64,000 nucleotides of DNA from Polaromonas sp. CG_9.7 (GCF_015752205.1 NZ_JADOVG010000005.1:186001-250000); one strand, 5' to 3'. Positions 1 through 8,514 are shown, numbered from the stretch's first letter. Notes: generated by a model from the letters alone, not told the origin. Numbers and translations are program-made.

Positions 1-749
1 GGTGCCACTGTCTGCGCCAGCAGCAGTTTTTCAGCGGTGGGCAAAGGGTCGTCGAGCCGCTCGCGCCAACCCCGAACCACGGCAATCAGGACATTGAGCA
101 GCAGCACCACGCCCAGCAGCACGATGCCCAGCGCCAGCGCCAGCGGCAAGTCGCCCTTGCTGGTTTCCAGCGCAATCGACGTCGTCATGACCCGCGTGAA
201 GCCTTCAATATTGCCACCCACCACCATCACTGCGCCGACCTCGGATATGGCCCGGCCAAACGCAGCCATCAGCACCGTGAGCAAGGCATAGCGCTCGTCC
301 CACAGCAAAATCAGGCTGCGCACAAAGCGCCCCGCGCCCATCGACTGGAACTGCTCGCCGTGGCTGCGGTCGGCGTCGTCGATCGTCTGGCGTACCAGCG
401 CCGTCACCATCGGCAGCACCAGCACGGTTTGCGCCAGCACCATCGCCTTGAAGGAAAACAGCCAGCCCAGAAAACCCAGCGGCCCGGTGCGTGACAGCAG
501 CAAATACACCACCAGCCCGACCACCACCGAAGGCAGGGCCAGCGCGGTATTGAGCAGCGCCAGCACGACAGCCCGACCGCGAAAGCGCGCCACACCCAGC
601 CAGGCGCCCAGCAGCAGCCCGACGCTGCAGGCAATCAGGCAGGCCAGCGCGCTGACAGACAACGACAAGCCAACGATGCCGGCAAACAGCGGATCCAGTG
701 AGGTGATGAGCGAAAAAGCGGTAACGACGCTGTCGGAAAAGGTGTTCAT
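1..749 (-). CDS. Tungstate/molybdate-type ABC transporter permease (TupB-like), 3' end cut by window edge
   Basis: Reading right to left from an ATG at 747-749, an open frame runs to base 1 without a stop (about 249 codons). The product is very hydrophobic and begins MNTFSDSVVTAF. It has about five membrane segments and, near residue 165, the cytoplasmic coupling loop GRAISEVGAVMMVGGN, the EAA-like loop typical of TupB/ModB-type permeases. TupB proteins are usually 230-270 residues, so most of the protein is present. It would form the membrane channel of an oxyanion importer; the ATPase and binding protein are presumably beyond the left edge. It is divergent from a ModE/LysR-like regulator, which supports a Mo/W role. 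Tungstate versus molybdate cannot be decided from this sequence. Confidence 0.8.
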   Translation of the reverse strand, partial: MNTFSDSVVTAFSLITSLDPLFAGIVGLSLSVSALACLIACSVGLLLGAWLGVARFRGRAVVLALLNTALALPSVVVGLVVYLLLSRTGPLGFLGWLFSFKAMVLAQTVLVLPMVTALVRQTIDDADRSHGEQFQSMGAGRFVRSLILLWDERYALLTVLMAAFGRAISEVGAVMVVGGNIEGFTRVMTTSIALETSKGDLPLALALGIVLLGVVLLLNVLIAVVRGWRERLDDPLPTAEKLLLAQTVA

Positions 750-895
750 GGGTCAGGGGTGGCGAGACTGTAGCGCAGCTTTCCTACTTTCCCGGCCCTT
801 AGGTATTTGTCGTTAGGAAGCTGTTTGCATAGGAAAAACGGACGGCGACAAACCGTGCAGCGCCATGGCCCGCATCGATAATCCGTGCACACCCC
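750..895. promoter_or_regulatory. Divergent promoter region between the oxyanion permease and its likely regulator
   Basis: This 146-bp gap must hold the promoters of both flanking divergent genes. It contains inverted heptamers TTTGTCG (near 807) and CGACAAA (near 847), about 32 bases apart, which could be operator half-sites for the adjacent regulator. No convincing -35/-10 pair was identified. Confidence 0.35.
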
Positions 896-1999
896 ATGCA
901 CAAAGTCGAACTCTCTTACCTCCTGAGCCCCCAGCGCGGCAAAGACGCGCTGATCCGCAACCCGATGATGGACATCCTGCATGCCGTCAGCGAGCAGGGC
1001 TCGATCTCAAAAGCCGCCAAGGCGCTCGACTTTTCTTACCGCCATGTCTGGGGCGCGCTCAAGGAATGGGAGCAGACGCTGGGCCGCAGCCTGATCGTCT
1101 GGGACAAGGGCCAGCGCGCGCGCCTGACGGAATTCGGCGAAAAGCTGCTCTGGGCCGAACGCCAGGCGCAGGCCCGGCTGGCACCGCAGATCGAAGCCCT
1201 GCGTGGCGACATCGAACGCGCTTTTTCAACCGCTTTTGACGACAACGCCCATGTGCTGACCCTGTTTGCCAGCCACGACGCGGCGCTGTCGGCGTTGCGC
1301 GACCAGACCAGCGCACACGGCCTGCACCTGGACATTCGCTTCATGGGCAGCGTCGATGCCATGGCAGCGCTGAACGACGGGCGCTGCATGATGGCCGGGT
1401 TTCACGTCCGCGACCAGCCGGCGCGCCATTCGGCGTCGGCGCGCACCTACCGCAGTTTGCTCAAGCCCGGCCTGCACAAGCTGATCGGCTTTGCACACCG
1501 CAAGCAAGGCCTGATGGTGGCCAGACATAATCCGCTGCAAATTGAGGGGCTGGCCGATCTGGCGCTGCCCGGCATGCGCTATGTCAACCGGTCCGAAGGT
1601 ACGGGAACGCGTGTACTGCTTGACGACCTGCTGGCCGAAGCCGGCCTGGCGCCGTCCGCTATTGAAGGCTACGACAGCCAGGAACCGTCGCACACCGCCG
1701 TGGCGCAAGCCATTGCCAGCGGCGCGGCCGACGCCGGCCTGGGCATCGAAGCCGCCGCCCGGGAAAAAGGCCTGGGGTTTGTGCCCCTGGTGCAAGAGCG
1801 CTACCACCTGGTCTGCCTGAACTCCGAACTGCCCACGCCGCAAGTGCAGGCGCTGATCAAGGAACTGCAAAGCGACGAATGGCAAACCACGCTGAACCAG
1901 CTGCCCGGCTACAGCGGCGCGCAGGCCGGGAGCGGCAAGGTGCTGTCCCTGCGCGCGCTGTTGCCTTGGTGGAGCTACCGCAAAGCGAAAGCGGCTTGA
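896..1999 (+). CDS. ModE/LysR-type HTH regulator with periplasmic-binding-like sensor domain
   Basis: The 367-residue protein has an N-terminal winged helix-turn-helix (helix pair about residues 34-58, SISKAAKALDFSYRHVWGAL), resembling the DNA-binding domain of ModE. The remainder, about residues 115-345, resembles a type-2 periplasmic binding fold (for example GMRYVNRSEGTGTRVLLDDL near 225-245), not the MOP oxyanion-binding domains of classical ModE. Such HTH-PBP fusions occur next to tungstate or molybdate transporters and are thought to sense the oxyanion directly. It is transcribed divergently from a TupB-like permease, so the likely target is that operon. Ligand identity is inferred from context. 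The ATG at 896 is the first start in frame near the fold. Confidence 0.75.
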   Translation: MHKVELSYLLSPQRGKDALIRNPMMDILHAVSEQGSISKAAKALDFSYRHVWGALKEWEQTLGRSLIVWDKGQRARLTEFGEKLLWAERQAQARLAPQIEALRGDIERAFSTAFDDNAHVLTLFASHDAALSALRDQTSAHGLHLDIRFMGSVDAMAALNDGRCMMAGFHVRDQPARHSASARTYRSLLKPGLHKLIGFAHRKQGLMVARHNPLQIEGLADLALPGMRYVNRSEGTGTRVLLDDLLAEAGLAPSAIEGYDSQEPSHTAVAQAIASGAADAGLGIEAAAREKGLGFVPLVQERYHLVCLNSELPTPQVQALIKELQSDEWQTTLNQLPGYSGAQAGSGKVLSLRALLPWWSYRKAKAA

Positions 2000-2190
2000 G
2001 GATGGGTGGGTTGCTGCGCAAAGTGTGACGACACAGCATGGCTGCGTGATAGCAACTTTTCAAGCCGCCAAGCAGGAGCAGCCATGTTTTCCCACGAAAT
2101 GCGCGTCTGTTTGACGATTCAGATGACGGCGCAACACAGGAAATCCATACTATTTCGGACCCGACCCGGGAACCATGCCTTTCACCCAGC

Positions 2191-2225
2191 CGGGTCATGG
2201 ATTGCGGATCAAGTCCGCAATGACA
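2191..2225. repeat. REP-like palindrome with ATTGCGGA/TCCGCAAT arms
   Basis: The stem ATTGCGGA (2201-2208), loop TCAAG and TCCGCAAT (2214-2221) form a perfect 8-bp hairpin flanked by GTCATGG and GACA. The unit 'cattgcgg-n-ccgcaatgac' is a dispersed intergenic palindrome seen in many proteobacterial genomes. It lies between two converging genes (regulator stop at 1999, senA stop at 2289) and could also terminate transcription. The rest of the 289-bp gap shows nothing else recognisable. Confidence 0.5.
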
Positions 2226-2288
2226 AAACAGATATCAAACCAAATAAGCTTCCGGCGCAATACCAGATTGGGTAAGCAGTTATTTATT

Positions 2289-3521
2289 TCATAGCGCGCA
2301 AGACCTGAACCCACAAAACATATCGTCCCGCCCAGGCATATAGAAATTACGGTATTTCGGATATTTCATGCGCGCACGGGTCGCAAACGAGCCGCCGCGC
2401 AACACCTTGTGCGTGCCGAACCAGGGCTCAGAATAGGTTTGGTACGGATCTGGCGCAAAACCCGGATAAGGCCGGAACGTCGTGCCCATCCACTCCCACA
2501 CCCCGCCCCAGCGAAAACCCCGGCGCGACGCGGTGTGGGCCGCCACTTCCCATTCCACCTCGGCGGGCAGCCGGCGGCCGGCCCAGCGGCACCAGGCGTC
2601 GGCTTCCCACCAGGTCATGTGCATGGCGGGCTGGGTGCCCTGCATGCGCATGGGCTGGCCAAACCGCGTCTGGATGACCGCACCGCTGCCGATGCCGATC
2701 TGCTCGACGTAACGCGGCCCCCGGCGGCCCTCGCTCGCCGCTTGCGCCTGCAGCCATTGCCAGCCGTCCGGGTGCCACAATTCCTGCCGGTCGTAACCGC
2801 CATCGGCCACAAACTCGACGTACTGCGCCCAGGTCACAGCCTGGGCGTCAATTTCAAACTCGGGCACGTTGACGGTGTGGCCCTGCTTTTCGTTGTCAAA
2901 CGCGAACCCTGAACCGGCGCCGGCGCCTGAGGCAGTGCCCATCTGCCAGGTCGTGGCAGGAATCAGCATTGGCTCGCGCAGCGCCATCGGTGGTGGCGTA
3001 AAGGCCGACTGCAAGGGCTTGTCCAGCGGCAAGCCAATGGTCTGCGCCATGATGGTCAGCGCTTCGCCGTGCATGTCTTCATGAAACAGGCACAGGCGGT
3101 AAAAGTACAAGGCGTCATCGTCGCTGTCGGCTTTTTCAAGCAACTCCAGTGTGCTTTCCAGCGTGTTCAACAGATACGCCCGGCAATTGGCCATGTCCGG
3201 GACATCCAGTGTCCAGCGCGAATCATGCGGCACCTGGTCCGAATCCCACCAGCGGTCTGCGTTGGGCTCGATGGACGCCTGGCGGGCCTGTGCCGGGTCG
3301 CAACGCGTGCCCCGCGCCCGCTGCAGGTTGCGGCCAATCCAGCGCTCCTGAAACCAGGCCACATGGCCCAGTTCCCACAGCGGCGGATTCAGCGTGGCAA
3401 GCAGGGGCACGGCAAATCCGGTTTTCTCCAACGCGTTCTGGTACTGCCCGAAAAGGTGCAGCGTATGATTGCGCGCGTCCATCAGCGCGAGCGACAGGAG
3501 TTCCCGGTCCGCCTTGCGCAT
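2289..3521 (-). CDS. senA: Selenoneine synthase SenA (EgtB-like sulfoxide/selenoxide synthase)
   Basis: The protein has about 410 residues from the chosen ATG (3519-3521). It has an N-terminal DinB-like four-helix domain and a C-terminal formylglycine-generating-enzyme (sulfatase-modifying) domain, the architecture of EgtB. The non-heme iron His triad is visible: H53 in LGHVAWFQERW and H147/H151 in LCLFHEDMHGE. The FGE part carries WGGVWEWMGTTF, VLRGGSFATR and CGFRSC. SenA joins selenoglucose to trimethylhistidine (hercynine) to give selenoneine. The identification rests on the neighbours: a SenB-type glycosyltransferase divergent at 37 bp, followed by a selenophosphate synthetase. Without them one would call it EgtB. 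The frame stays open upstream to 3632, but a start there would overlap senB. No good Shine-Dalgarno is visible. No egtD (hercynine methyltransferase) is in the window. Confidence 0.88.
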   Translation of the reverse strand: MRKADRELLSLALMDARNHTLHLFGQYQNALEKTGFAVPLLATLNPPLWELGHVAWFQERWIGRNLQRARGTRCDPAQARQASIEPNADRWWDSDQVPHDSRWTLDVPDMANCRAYLLNTLESTLELLEKADSDDDALYFYRLCLFHEDMHGEALTIMAQTIGLPLDKPLQSAFTPPPMALREPMLIPATTWQMGTASGAGAGSGFAFDNEKQGHTVNVPEFEIDAQAVTWAQYVEFVADGGYDRQELWHPDGWQWLQAQAASEGRRGPRYVEQIGIGSGAVIQTRFGQPMRMQGTQPAMHMTWWEADAWCRWAGRRLPAEVEWEVAAHTASRRGFRWGGVWEWMGTTFRPYPGFAPDPYQTYSEPWFGTHKVLRGGSFATRARMKYPKYRNFYMPGRDDMFCGFRSCAL

Positions 3522-3558
3522 GAGAGGTGAATCGATCAAATTGGGTGATGTATTGGGT

Positions 3559-4587
3559 ATGGAATCTAAAGCCAAAACAGTGGTCCTGGTAAGCCCGGCG
3601 ATGGCCGAATCAAATAACGGCAACTGGCACACAGCTTACCGCTGGGCAAATTTCTTGTCGAATCATTGTGACATTGCGCTGTTGCCGCACTGGCCATCGC
3701 CGTTGCTGCAGCGCACACCACAAGCGCTGGTGGCGCTGCACGCCCTGCGTTCGGCAGCTTCGATCCGGGCCTGGGCCAAGGCCTGGCCCGACAAACCGCT
3801 GGTTGTGGTGCTGACCGGCACCGACCTGTACCGCGACATCCACAATGATGCTCAAGCGCAGCAGTCGCTGGCGCTGGCGACGCATCTGGTGGTGCTGCAG
3901 GACGCCGGACTGGCGGCATTGCCGGAAGTGTGGCGGAGCAAGACACAGGTGATTTACCAGTCAGCCCCGGCGTTGAAGCCTGCCGACAAGTCCACCCGCC
4001 GTTTTGGCGTGCTCATGGTCGGCCATCTGCGTGACGAAAAAGACCCGCTGACCTTCATGCGGGCTGCGGCCTGTGACTTTGCCGCCGGTGTTCATTTTGA
4101 ACAGATCGGCATGGCGCTGGCGCCGACTTTTGCAGTCGCTGCCCGCGCCACGGAACAACACACCGCGCGCTACCGCTGGTTTGGCGGCTTGAGCCGCGCG
4201 GCCACCCGCCAGCGCATCAAGCGCGCGCACGTCCTGGTGAACTGCTCGCTGATGGAGGGCGGCGCGCAGGTCATTCTGGAAGCCGTGCAGTCGGGCACGC
4301 CGGTGCTGGCGACGCGCATCAGCGGCAACATCGGAATGCTCGGCGAAACCTATGCCGGTTACTTTTCACCCGGCCATGATGCGCAGCTGGCGGCGCTGGT
4401 GCGGCGCTGCGCGGCGGAGCCGGATTTTCTGGCGCTGCTGCAAAGCCAGTGCAGCGCACGGGCAGTCTTGTTTTCGCCACAGCAAGAAAAGCGCCTTGTC
4501 ATAAACTTGCTGGCTTCTGCGCTGGGTGCCCCTGACAGCCTGCGCGACCGGCCTACCCTGTCTTTTTCGCCTTTGAAAGCATCCTGA
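3559..4587 (+). CDS. senB: Selenosugar synthase SenB (GT4-like glycosyltransferase)
   Basis: The product is 342 residues with two Rossmann-like halves of a GT-B glycosyltransferase. The N-terminal half begins MESKAKTVVLVSPA. The C-terminal half has VGHLRDEKDP (154-163) and the donor-binding EGGAQVILEA (233-242) of family 4. In the sen pathway this enzyme couples selenophosphate with a UDP-sugar to form a selenosugar, a C-Se bond-forming step. The ATG at 3559 is preferred because the fold starts there; the frame continues upstream to 3469 with no GT homology and into senA. Its stop overlaps the start of the SelD gene by one base (TGATG at 4585-4589), so the two are translationally coupled. It is divergent from senA. 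Identification is by family plus context. Confidence 0.87.
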   Translation: MESKAKTVVLVSPAMAESNNGNWHTAYRWANFLSNHCDIALLPHWPSPLLQRTPQALVALHALRSAASIRAWAKAWPDKPLVVVLTGTDLYRDIHNDAQAQQSLALATHLVVLQDAGLAALPEVWRSKTQVIYQSAPALKPADKSTRRFGVLMVGHLRDEKDPLTFMRAAACDFAAGVHFEQIGMALAPTFAVAARATEQHTARYRWFGGLSRAATRQRIKRAHVLVNCSLMEGGAQVILEAVQSGTPVLATRISGNIGMLGETYAGYFSPGHDAQLAALVRRCAAEPDFLALLQSQCSARAVLFSPQQEKRLVINLLASALGAPDSLRDRPTLSFSPLKAS

Positions 4588-5660
4588 TGACGACATCCGA
4601 CACCCTGAAAATTCCCGCTGTCCCCCGCCTGACCAGCCTGTCGCACGGCGGCGGCTGCGGCTGCAAGATTGCGCCTGGCGTGCTCAGTGAAATCCTGAAA
4701 AATTCCAGCAATATGCCGGGGCTGAACTTGCCACCCGAGCTGCTGGTAGGCATTGAAACCGCCGACGATGCCGCGGTTTACAAGCTCAACGACGAGCAGG
4801 CCCTGATTGCCACCACCGACTTCTTCATGCCGATCGTTGACGACCCCTATGAATTCGGCCGCATTGCCGCGACCAACGCCATCAGCGACGTGTACGCCAT
4901 GGGCGGCACGCCCATCATGGCGCTGGGCATCGTTGGCATGCCGATCAACGTGCTGCCCCTGGAAACCATAGGCGCCATCTTGCGCGGTGGCCAGGACGTG
5001 TGCCGCGATGCCGGCATTCCGATCGCGGGCGGCCATACGATTGACTCGGTCGAGCCGATTTACGGTTTGGTGGTGATGGGGCTGATCCATCCTTCGCAGG
5101 TCAAGAAAAACTCCGGTGCCAAGCTGGGCGACGTGCTGATTCTGGGCAAGCCGCTGGGCGTCGGCATCTTGTCGGCCGCGCTGAAAAAAGAAGCGCTGAG
5201 CGCCGAAGGCTACGCACAGATGATTGCCGTCACCACCCAGCTGAACAAGCCGGGCATTGAGTTGTCAAAGATGGATGCGGTGCATGCCTTGACCGACGTG
5301 ACCGGCTTTGGTTTGCTCGGCCATGGGCTTGAACTGGCGCGCGGCGCCGCGCTCAAAATGCAGATTCAGCTCGACCAGGTTCCGCTGCTGCCCGGCGTGC
5401 TCGAACTCGCGGAGCAAGGCATGGTCACCGGCGCTTCAGGCCGCAACTGGGAAGGCTACAGCGCAGAAGTTTCACTGCCGGCCGATATCAGCGTGGCCCG
5501 CAAAGCCCTGCTGAGCGACCCGCAAACCAGCGGCGGCCTGCTGGTGGCCTGCGCGCCCGAGGCAGCCGATGCAGTGCTGGCGTGCTTTCAACGCCACGGC
5601 TTTGAAGGCGCGCGCCAGATAGGCACGATGGTCGAGGGCAGCGGCGTCGAAGTCGTCTGA
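4587..5660 (+). CDS. selD: Selenophosphate synthetase (SelD family; SenC of the selenoneine cluster)
   Basis: The 357-residue protein has the usual SelD length and layout. The N-terminal active-site strip SHGGGCGCKIAP (19-30) holds the catalytic Cys24 and Lys27, equivalent to Cys17/Lys20 of E. coli SelD. The metal/ATP loop TTDFFMPIVDDP lies at 76-87 and GGHTIDSVEP further on. The catalytic position is Cys, not selenocysteine. The enzyme makes selenophosphate from selenide and ATP. It is co-transcribed and translationally coupled with senB, so its first role is probably to feed the selenosugar synthase (SenC). It could also serve selenocysteine or 2-selenouridine synthesis, but selA, selB and selU are not in this window. 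Confidence 0.93.
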   Translation: MTTSDTLKIPAVPRLTSLSHGGGCGCKIAPGVLSEILKNSSNMPGLNLPPELLVGIETADDAAVYKLNDEQALIATTDFFMPIVDDPYEFGRIAATNAISDVYAMGGTPIMALGIVGMPINVLPLETIGAILRGGQDVCRDAGIPIAGGHTIDSVEPIYGLVVMGLIHPSQVKKNSGAKLGDVLILGKPLGVGILSAALKKEALSAEGYAQMIAVTTQLNKPGIELSKMDAVHALTDVTGFGLLGHGLELARGAALKMQIQLDQVPLLPGVLELAEQGMVTGASGRNWEGYSAEVSLPADISVARKALLSDPQTSGGLLVACAPEAADAVLACFQRHGFEGARQIGTMVEGSGVEVV

Positions 5661-6045
5661 TTTTCAGCGCAGCAAACCCGGTGACTGGCGCGCAGGAAGG
5701 CCAGCGCCACGCCACCAACCCAGAACCACTCTGACCTGCTGGCCAAATTTATATAAAAAAGGCATTTTTCGCATGCTGCAAAATCGTTTACAGCTATTAA
5801 TTAAATAGCAAGCTCACCACAGGGAATTTTGCTTTTTGCATAAAGCGGTTGCCGGTCAGATCGCTATCGCTTCGAATTCAGCGGGCCCGCGCAATAAAAA
5901 AAAGGCTTCAAGGGACAACACTGTTCATCAGTGGCAAAACAGTTCTTTAGAATCCTTCCCGTTACACAAAACTGTATCGACCAGACTCATCCAGCCTGGC
6001 CTGATCGCTTGATGTGACGTCGTTCTTTAATCCGGAGACAAAAAA
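5661..6045. other. Intergenic region between selD and the TRAP operon
   Basis: This 385-bp non-coding stretch is AT-richer than its surroundings. It holds one GCTAT-N7-ATAGC repeat (5793-5809) and must contain the promoter of the TRAP genes. The ribosome-binding site GGAGA (6033-6037) precedes the TTG start. No intrinsic terminator, riboswitch or small ORF was recognised. Confidence 0.5.
5793..5809. repeat. GCTAT-N7-ATAGC dispersed repeat, copy 1
   Basis: GCTATTAATTAAATAGC is a 17-bp imperfect palindrome with arms GCTATT/AATAGC. Five more 17-bp units of the same form lie at 14618, 26309, 30501, 33695 and 44810. Confidence 0.6.
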
Positions 6046-6648
6046 TTGCGCGCATTACTTAAACTCTCACAGGCCGTGGATGGCCTGAACACCCTGGTCG
6101 GGAAAGTCACCATGTGGCTGATCCTGGCGACCACGCTGATCAGCGCAGGCAATGCCATCGTTCGAAAAATCTTCGACTCCAGTTCAAACGCGCTGCTTGA
6201 AATCCAGTGGTACCTGTTTGCCGGGGTGTTTCTGCTAGGCGCTGGCTACGGTTTGCTGAAAAATTCACATGTGCGCATCGATTTTCTTTCCTCGCGCTTC
6301 AGTGACCGGACACGCAACTGGATCGACGTTGTTGGCATCCTGGCGGTGCTGTTCCCGTTTTGCGTCATCATCATCTCGCTGAGCTGGCCGCTGTTCATGC
6401 AGGCGCTGGAATCAGGTGAAATGTCGCACAATGCCGGCGGCCTGATCCGCTGGCCGGTGTACGGCCTGGTGCCGCTGGGCTTTGCCCTGCTCATGCTGCA
6501 AGGCCTGTCCGAGCTGATCAAGCGCGTGGCGTTTCTGACAGGCCAGGGGCCGGACGTCATATCGGGCGAGGACGTCAAGTCCGACGAACAAAAACACATT
6601 GAAGAGCTGGAGGCCGTTGCCGCCCGCAAACTGGCCGGGAAATCCTGA
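6046..6648 (+). CDS. TRAP transporter small permease (DctQ family)
   Basis: The 200-residue membrane protein has four predicted transmembrane helices (about residues 20-42, 55-75, 97-118, 138-160) and a hydrophilic C-terminal tail. This is the layout of DctQ subunits. The start is a TTG at 6046, chosen because GGAGA (6033-6037) lies at proper spacing; no nearby ATG fits. The stop TGA (6646-6648) is directly followed by the ATG of the large permease, so the two are translated together and would form the QM membrane complex. The binding protein is encoded convergently downstream. Confidence 0.9.
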   Translation: MRALLKLSQAVDGLNTLVGKVTMWLILATTLISAGNAIVRKIFDSSSNALLEIQWYLFAGVFLLGAGYGLLKNSHVRIDFLSSRFSDRTRNWIDVVGILAVLFPFCVIIISLSWPLFMQALESGEMSHNAGGLIRWPVYGLVPLGFALLMLQGLSELIKRVAFLTGQGPDVISGEDVKSDEQKHIEELEAVAARKLAGKS

Positions 6649-8472
6649 ATGCAGACCACCTTTTTGGCACAACAGTTTGTGCCGCTCATGTTCGGGGGGC
6701 TTTTGCTCCTGCTGCTGACCGGTTTTCCGGTGGCTTTTGCACTGGCTGCCGCCGGCCTGGGGTTTGGCTTTATCGGCATTGAGTCCGGAATTTTTCCGGC
6801 CGCACTGTTCCAGGCACTGCCGCTGCGCATCTTCGGCATCATGCAGAACGACACACTGCTGGCGATTCCGTTTTTCACCTTCATGGGCATCATCCTGGAG
6901 CGTTCCGGCATGGCCGAGGACCTGCTGGAAACCGTCGGCCAGGTGTTTGGCCCGCTGCGCGGCGGACTGGCCATCGCGGTGATCCTGGTGGGCGCGCTGC
7001 TGGCGGCCACCACCGGCGTGGTAGCCGCAGCGGTGATCTCGATGGGCCTGATCTCGCTGCCCATCATGCTGCGCTATGGCTACAGCCGGGTGATTGCCAC
7101 AGGCGCCATCACCGCGTCGGGCACGCTGGCGCAGGCGGTTCCGCCTTCCCTGGTGCTGATCGTGCTGGCTGACCAGCTCGGCCGATCAGTGGGCGACATG
7201 TATTCGGGCGCGCTGGTGCCCGGCCTGCTGCTGGTTGGCCTTTACATCCTGTTCATCGTCGTGGTGGCCCTCTTCAAACCGGCCCTGGTGCCGGCGCTGC
7301 CGCAGGAGGCGCGCATTTACCGCGAGCCCACGGGCAGTTCGGGCCACCGTTCCTTGCTGGTGCTGGCGTTGATCTGCACGGCAGTCGGCTTTGGCTGGGC
7401 GCAGGTGCACAACCAGTTGCTGACGGTCTGGCTGGAGCGCAGCATGCCTGCACCGGGGGATGAAATCGTCATCCTGTCGATGACGCTGGCGTCGCTGACC
7501 GGCTTGGCGCTGGCCATCATCAACAAGGTCAGCCGCCTGGGCCTGCTGTCGCGTCTGGCCGAGCAGGTGACATTTGTGCTGATGCCGCCACTGATCCTGA
7601 TCTTTCTGGTGCTGGGCACGATTTTTCTGGGCGTGGCCACACCCACCGAAGGCGGCGCCATGGGCGCGCTGGGCGCGTTGATTCTGGGACTTGGCAAAAG
7701 GCGCCTGTCGTGGTCGCTGCTCAAGCAAGCGCTTGACAACACGGCCAAGCTGGCGTCGTTCGTGCTGTTCATCCTGATCGGCTCGACGGTGTTCAGCTTC
7801 GTGTTCAATGCCGCAGACGGCCATATCTGGGTCGAGCATCTGTTTGACAGCATTCCGGGCGGCGGCTGGGGCTTTTTGATCGTCGTGAACATCCTGGTGT
7901 TCATCCTGGGCATGTTCATCGACTTCTTTGAAATCGCCTTCATCGTGATTCCGCTGCTGGCGCCGGCGGCTGAAAAAATCCTGCCAGGCCTGGTTCCGGG
8001 CATGACGCCGGATGCGGCGATGATCTGGTTTGGCGTCATCATCGCCATGAACCTGCAAACCTCGTTCCTGACGCCGCCGTTTGGCTTTGCGCTGTTTTAC
8101 CTGCGCAGCGTGGCGGCCAAAAAGGACTACAAGGACCGCGTGACGGGCCAGAACATCAAGGCCGTCACCACCAACGAGATTTACAAGGGCTCCATCGCCT
8201 TCATCTGCCTGCAACTGATCATGGTGGCTTCCATCATGATCTACCCGTCACTGGTGACCGGCGGCATCGTGAAGGAAAAAAGCCTGAGCAACTCGGAAAT
8301 CATGGACATCCTGCGCATGCCGGAACCTGAGCCTTTTCCTGTCGATCCGGAGATGCCTGGCGGCGAGGCAGTACCGGCAGAAAACGATGCTGAAGCGCCA
8401 GCCGCCGAGGCAATCGATCCAATGAAGGCGATGCAGGAGGCGCTTGCGAGAAGCGCCAAGCCGGCCCGGTGA
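6649..8472 (+). CDS. TRAP transporter large permease (DctM family)
   Basis: The 607-residue polytopic protein belongs to the DctM (large permease) family. Family hallmarks include the N-terminal GGLLLLLLTGFPVAFALAAA, TGVVAAAVISMGLISLP and ASGTLAQAVPPSLVLIVLAD. It is longer than the usual 430 residues. The extra length is a mid-protein insert of about 90 residues (near 215-310) and a proline/glutamate-rich cytoplasmic tail (PEPEPFPVDPEMPGGEAVPA). Long forms of this kind occur with TakP-type (2-oxoacid) TRAP systems. It catalyses sodium-coupled uptake of the substrate delivered by the binding protein. Confidence 0.92.
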   Translation: MQTTFLAQQFVPLMFGGLLLLLLTGFPVAFALAAAGLGFGFIGIESGIFPAALFQALPLRIFGIMQNDTLLAIPFFTFMGIILERSGMAEDLLETVGQVFGPLRGGLAIAVILVGALLAATTGVVAAAVISMGLISLPIMLRYGYSRVIATGAITASGTLAQAVPPSLVLIVLADQLGRSVGDMYSGALVPGLLLVGLYILFIVVVALFKPALVPALPQEARIYREPTGSSGHRSLLVLALICTAVGFGWAQVHNQLLTVWLERSMPAPGDEIVILSMTLASLTGLALAIINKVSRLGLLSRLAEQVTFVLMPPLILIFLVLGTIFLGVATPTEGGAMGALGALILGLGKRRLSWSLLKQALDNTAKLASFVLFILIGSTVFSFVFNAADGHIWVEHLFDSIPGGGWGFLIVVNILVFILGMFIDFFEIAFIVIPLLAPAAEKILPGLVPGMTPDAAMIWFGVIIAMNLQTSFLTPPFGFALFYLRSVAAKKDYKDRVTGQNIKAVTTNEIYKGSIAFICLQLIMVASIMIYPSLVTGGIVKEKSLSNSEIMDILRMPEPEPFPVDPEMPGGEAVPAENDAEAPAAEAIDPMKAMQEALARSAKPAR

Positions 8473-8514
8473 TTTTCACGGTGAACCGGGTGGCCGGCGC
8501 TGTTGGCCAAACCA

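Noticed and set aside
4640-4680. Possible selenocysteine codon in SelD
   Set aside because: The active-site codons read GGC TGC GGC TGC AAG (Cys), so no UGA recoding is involved.
7186-8214. 342-codon reverse frame opposite the TRAP large permease
   Set aside because: His/Gln/Arg-rich text without any domain, fully inside a strong DctM gene on the other strand.
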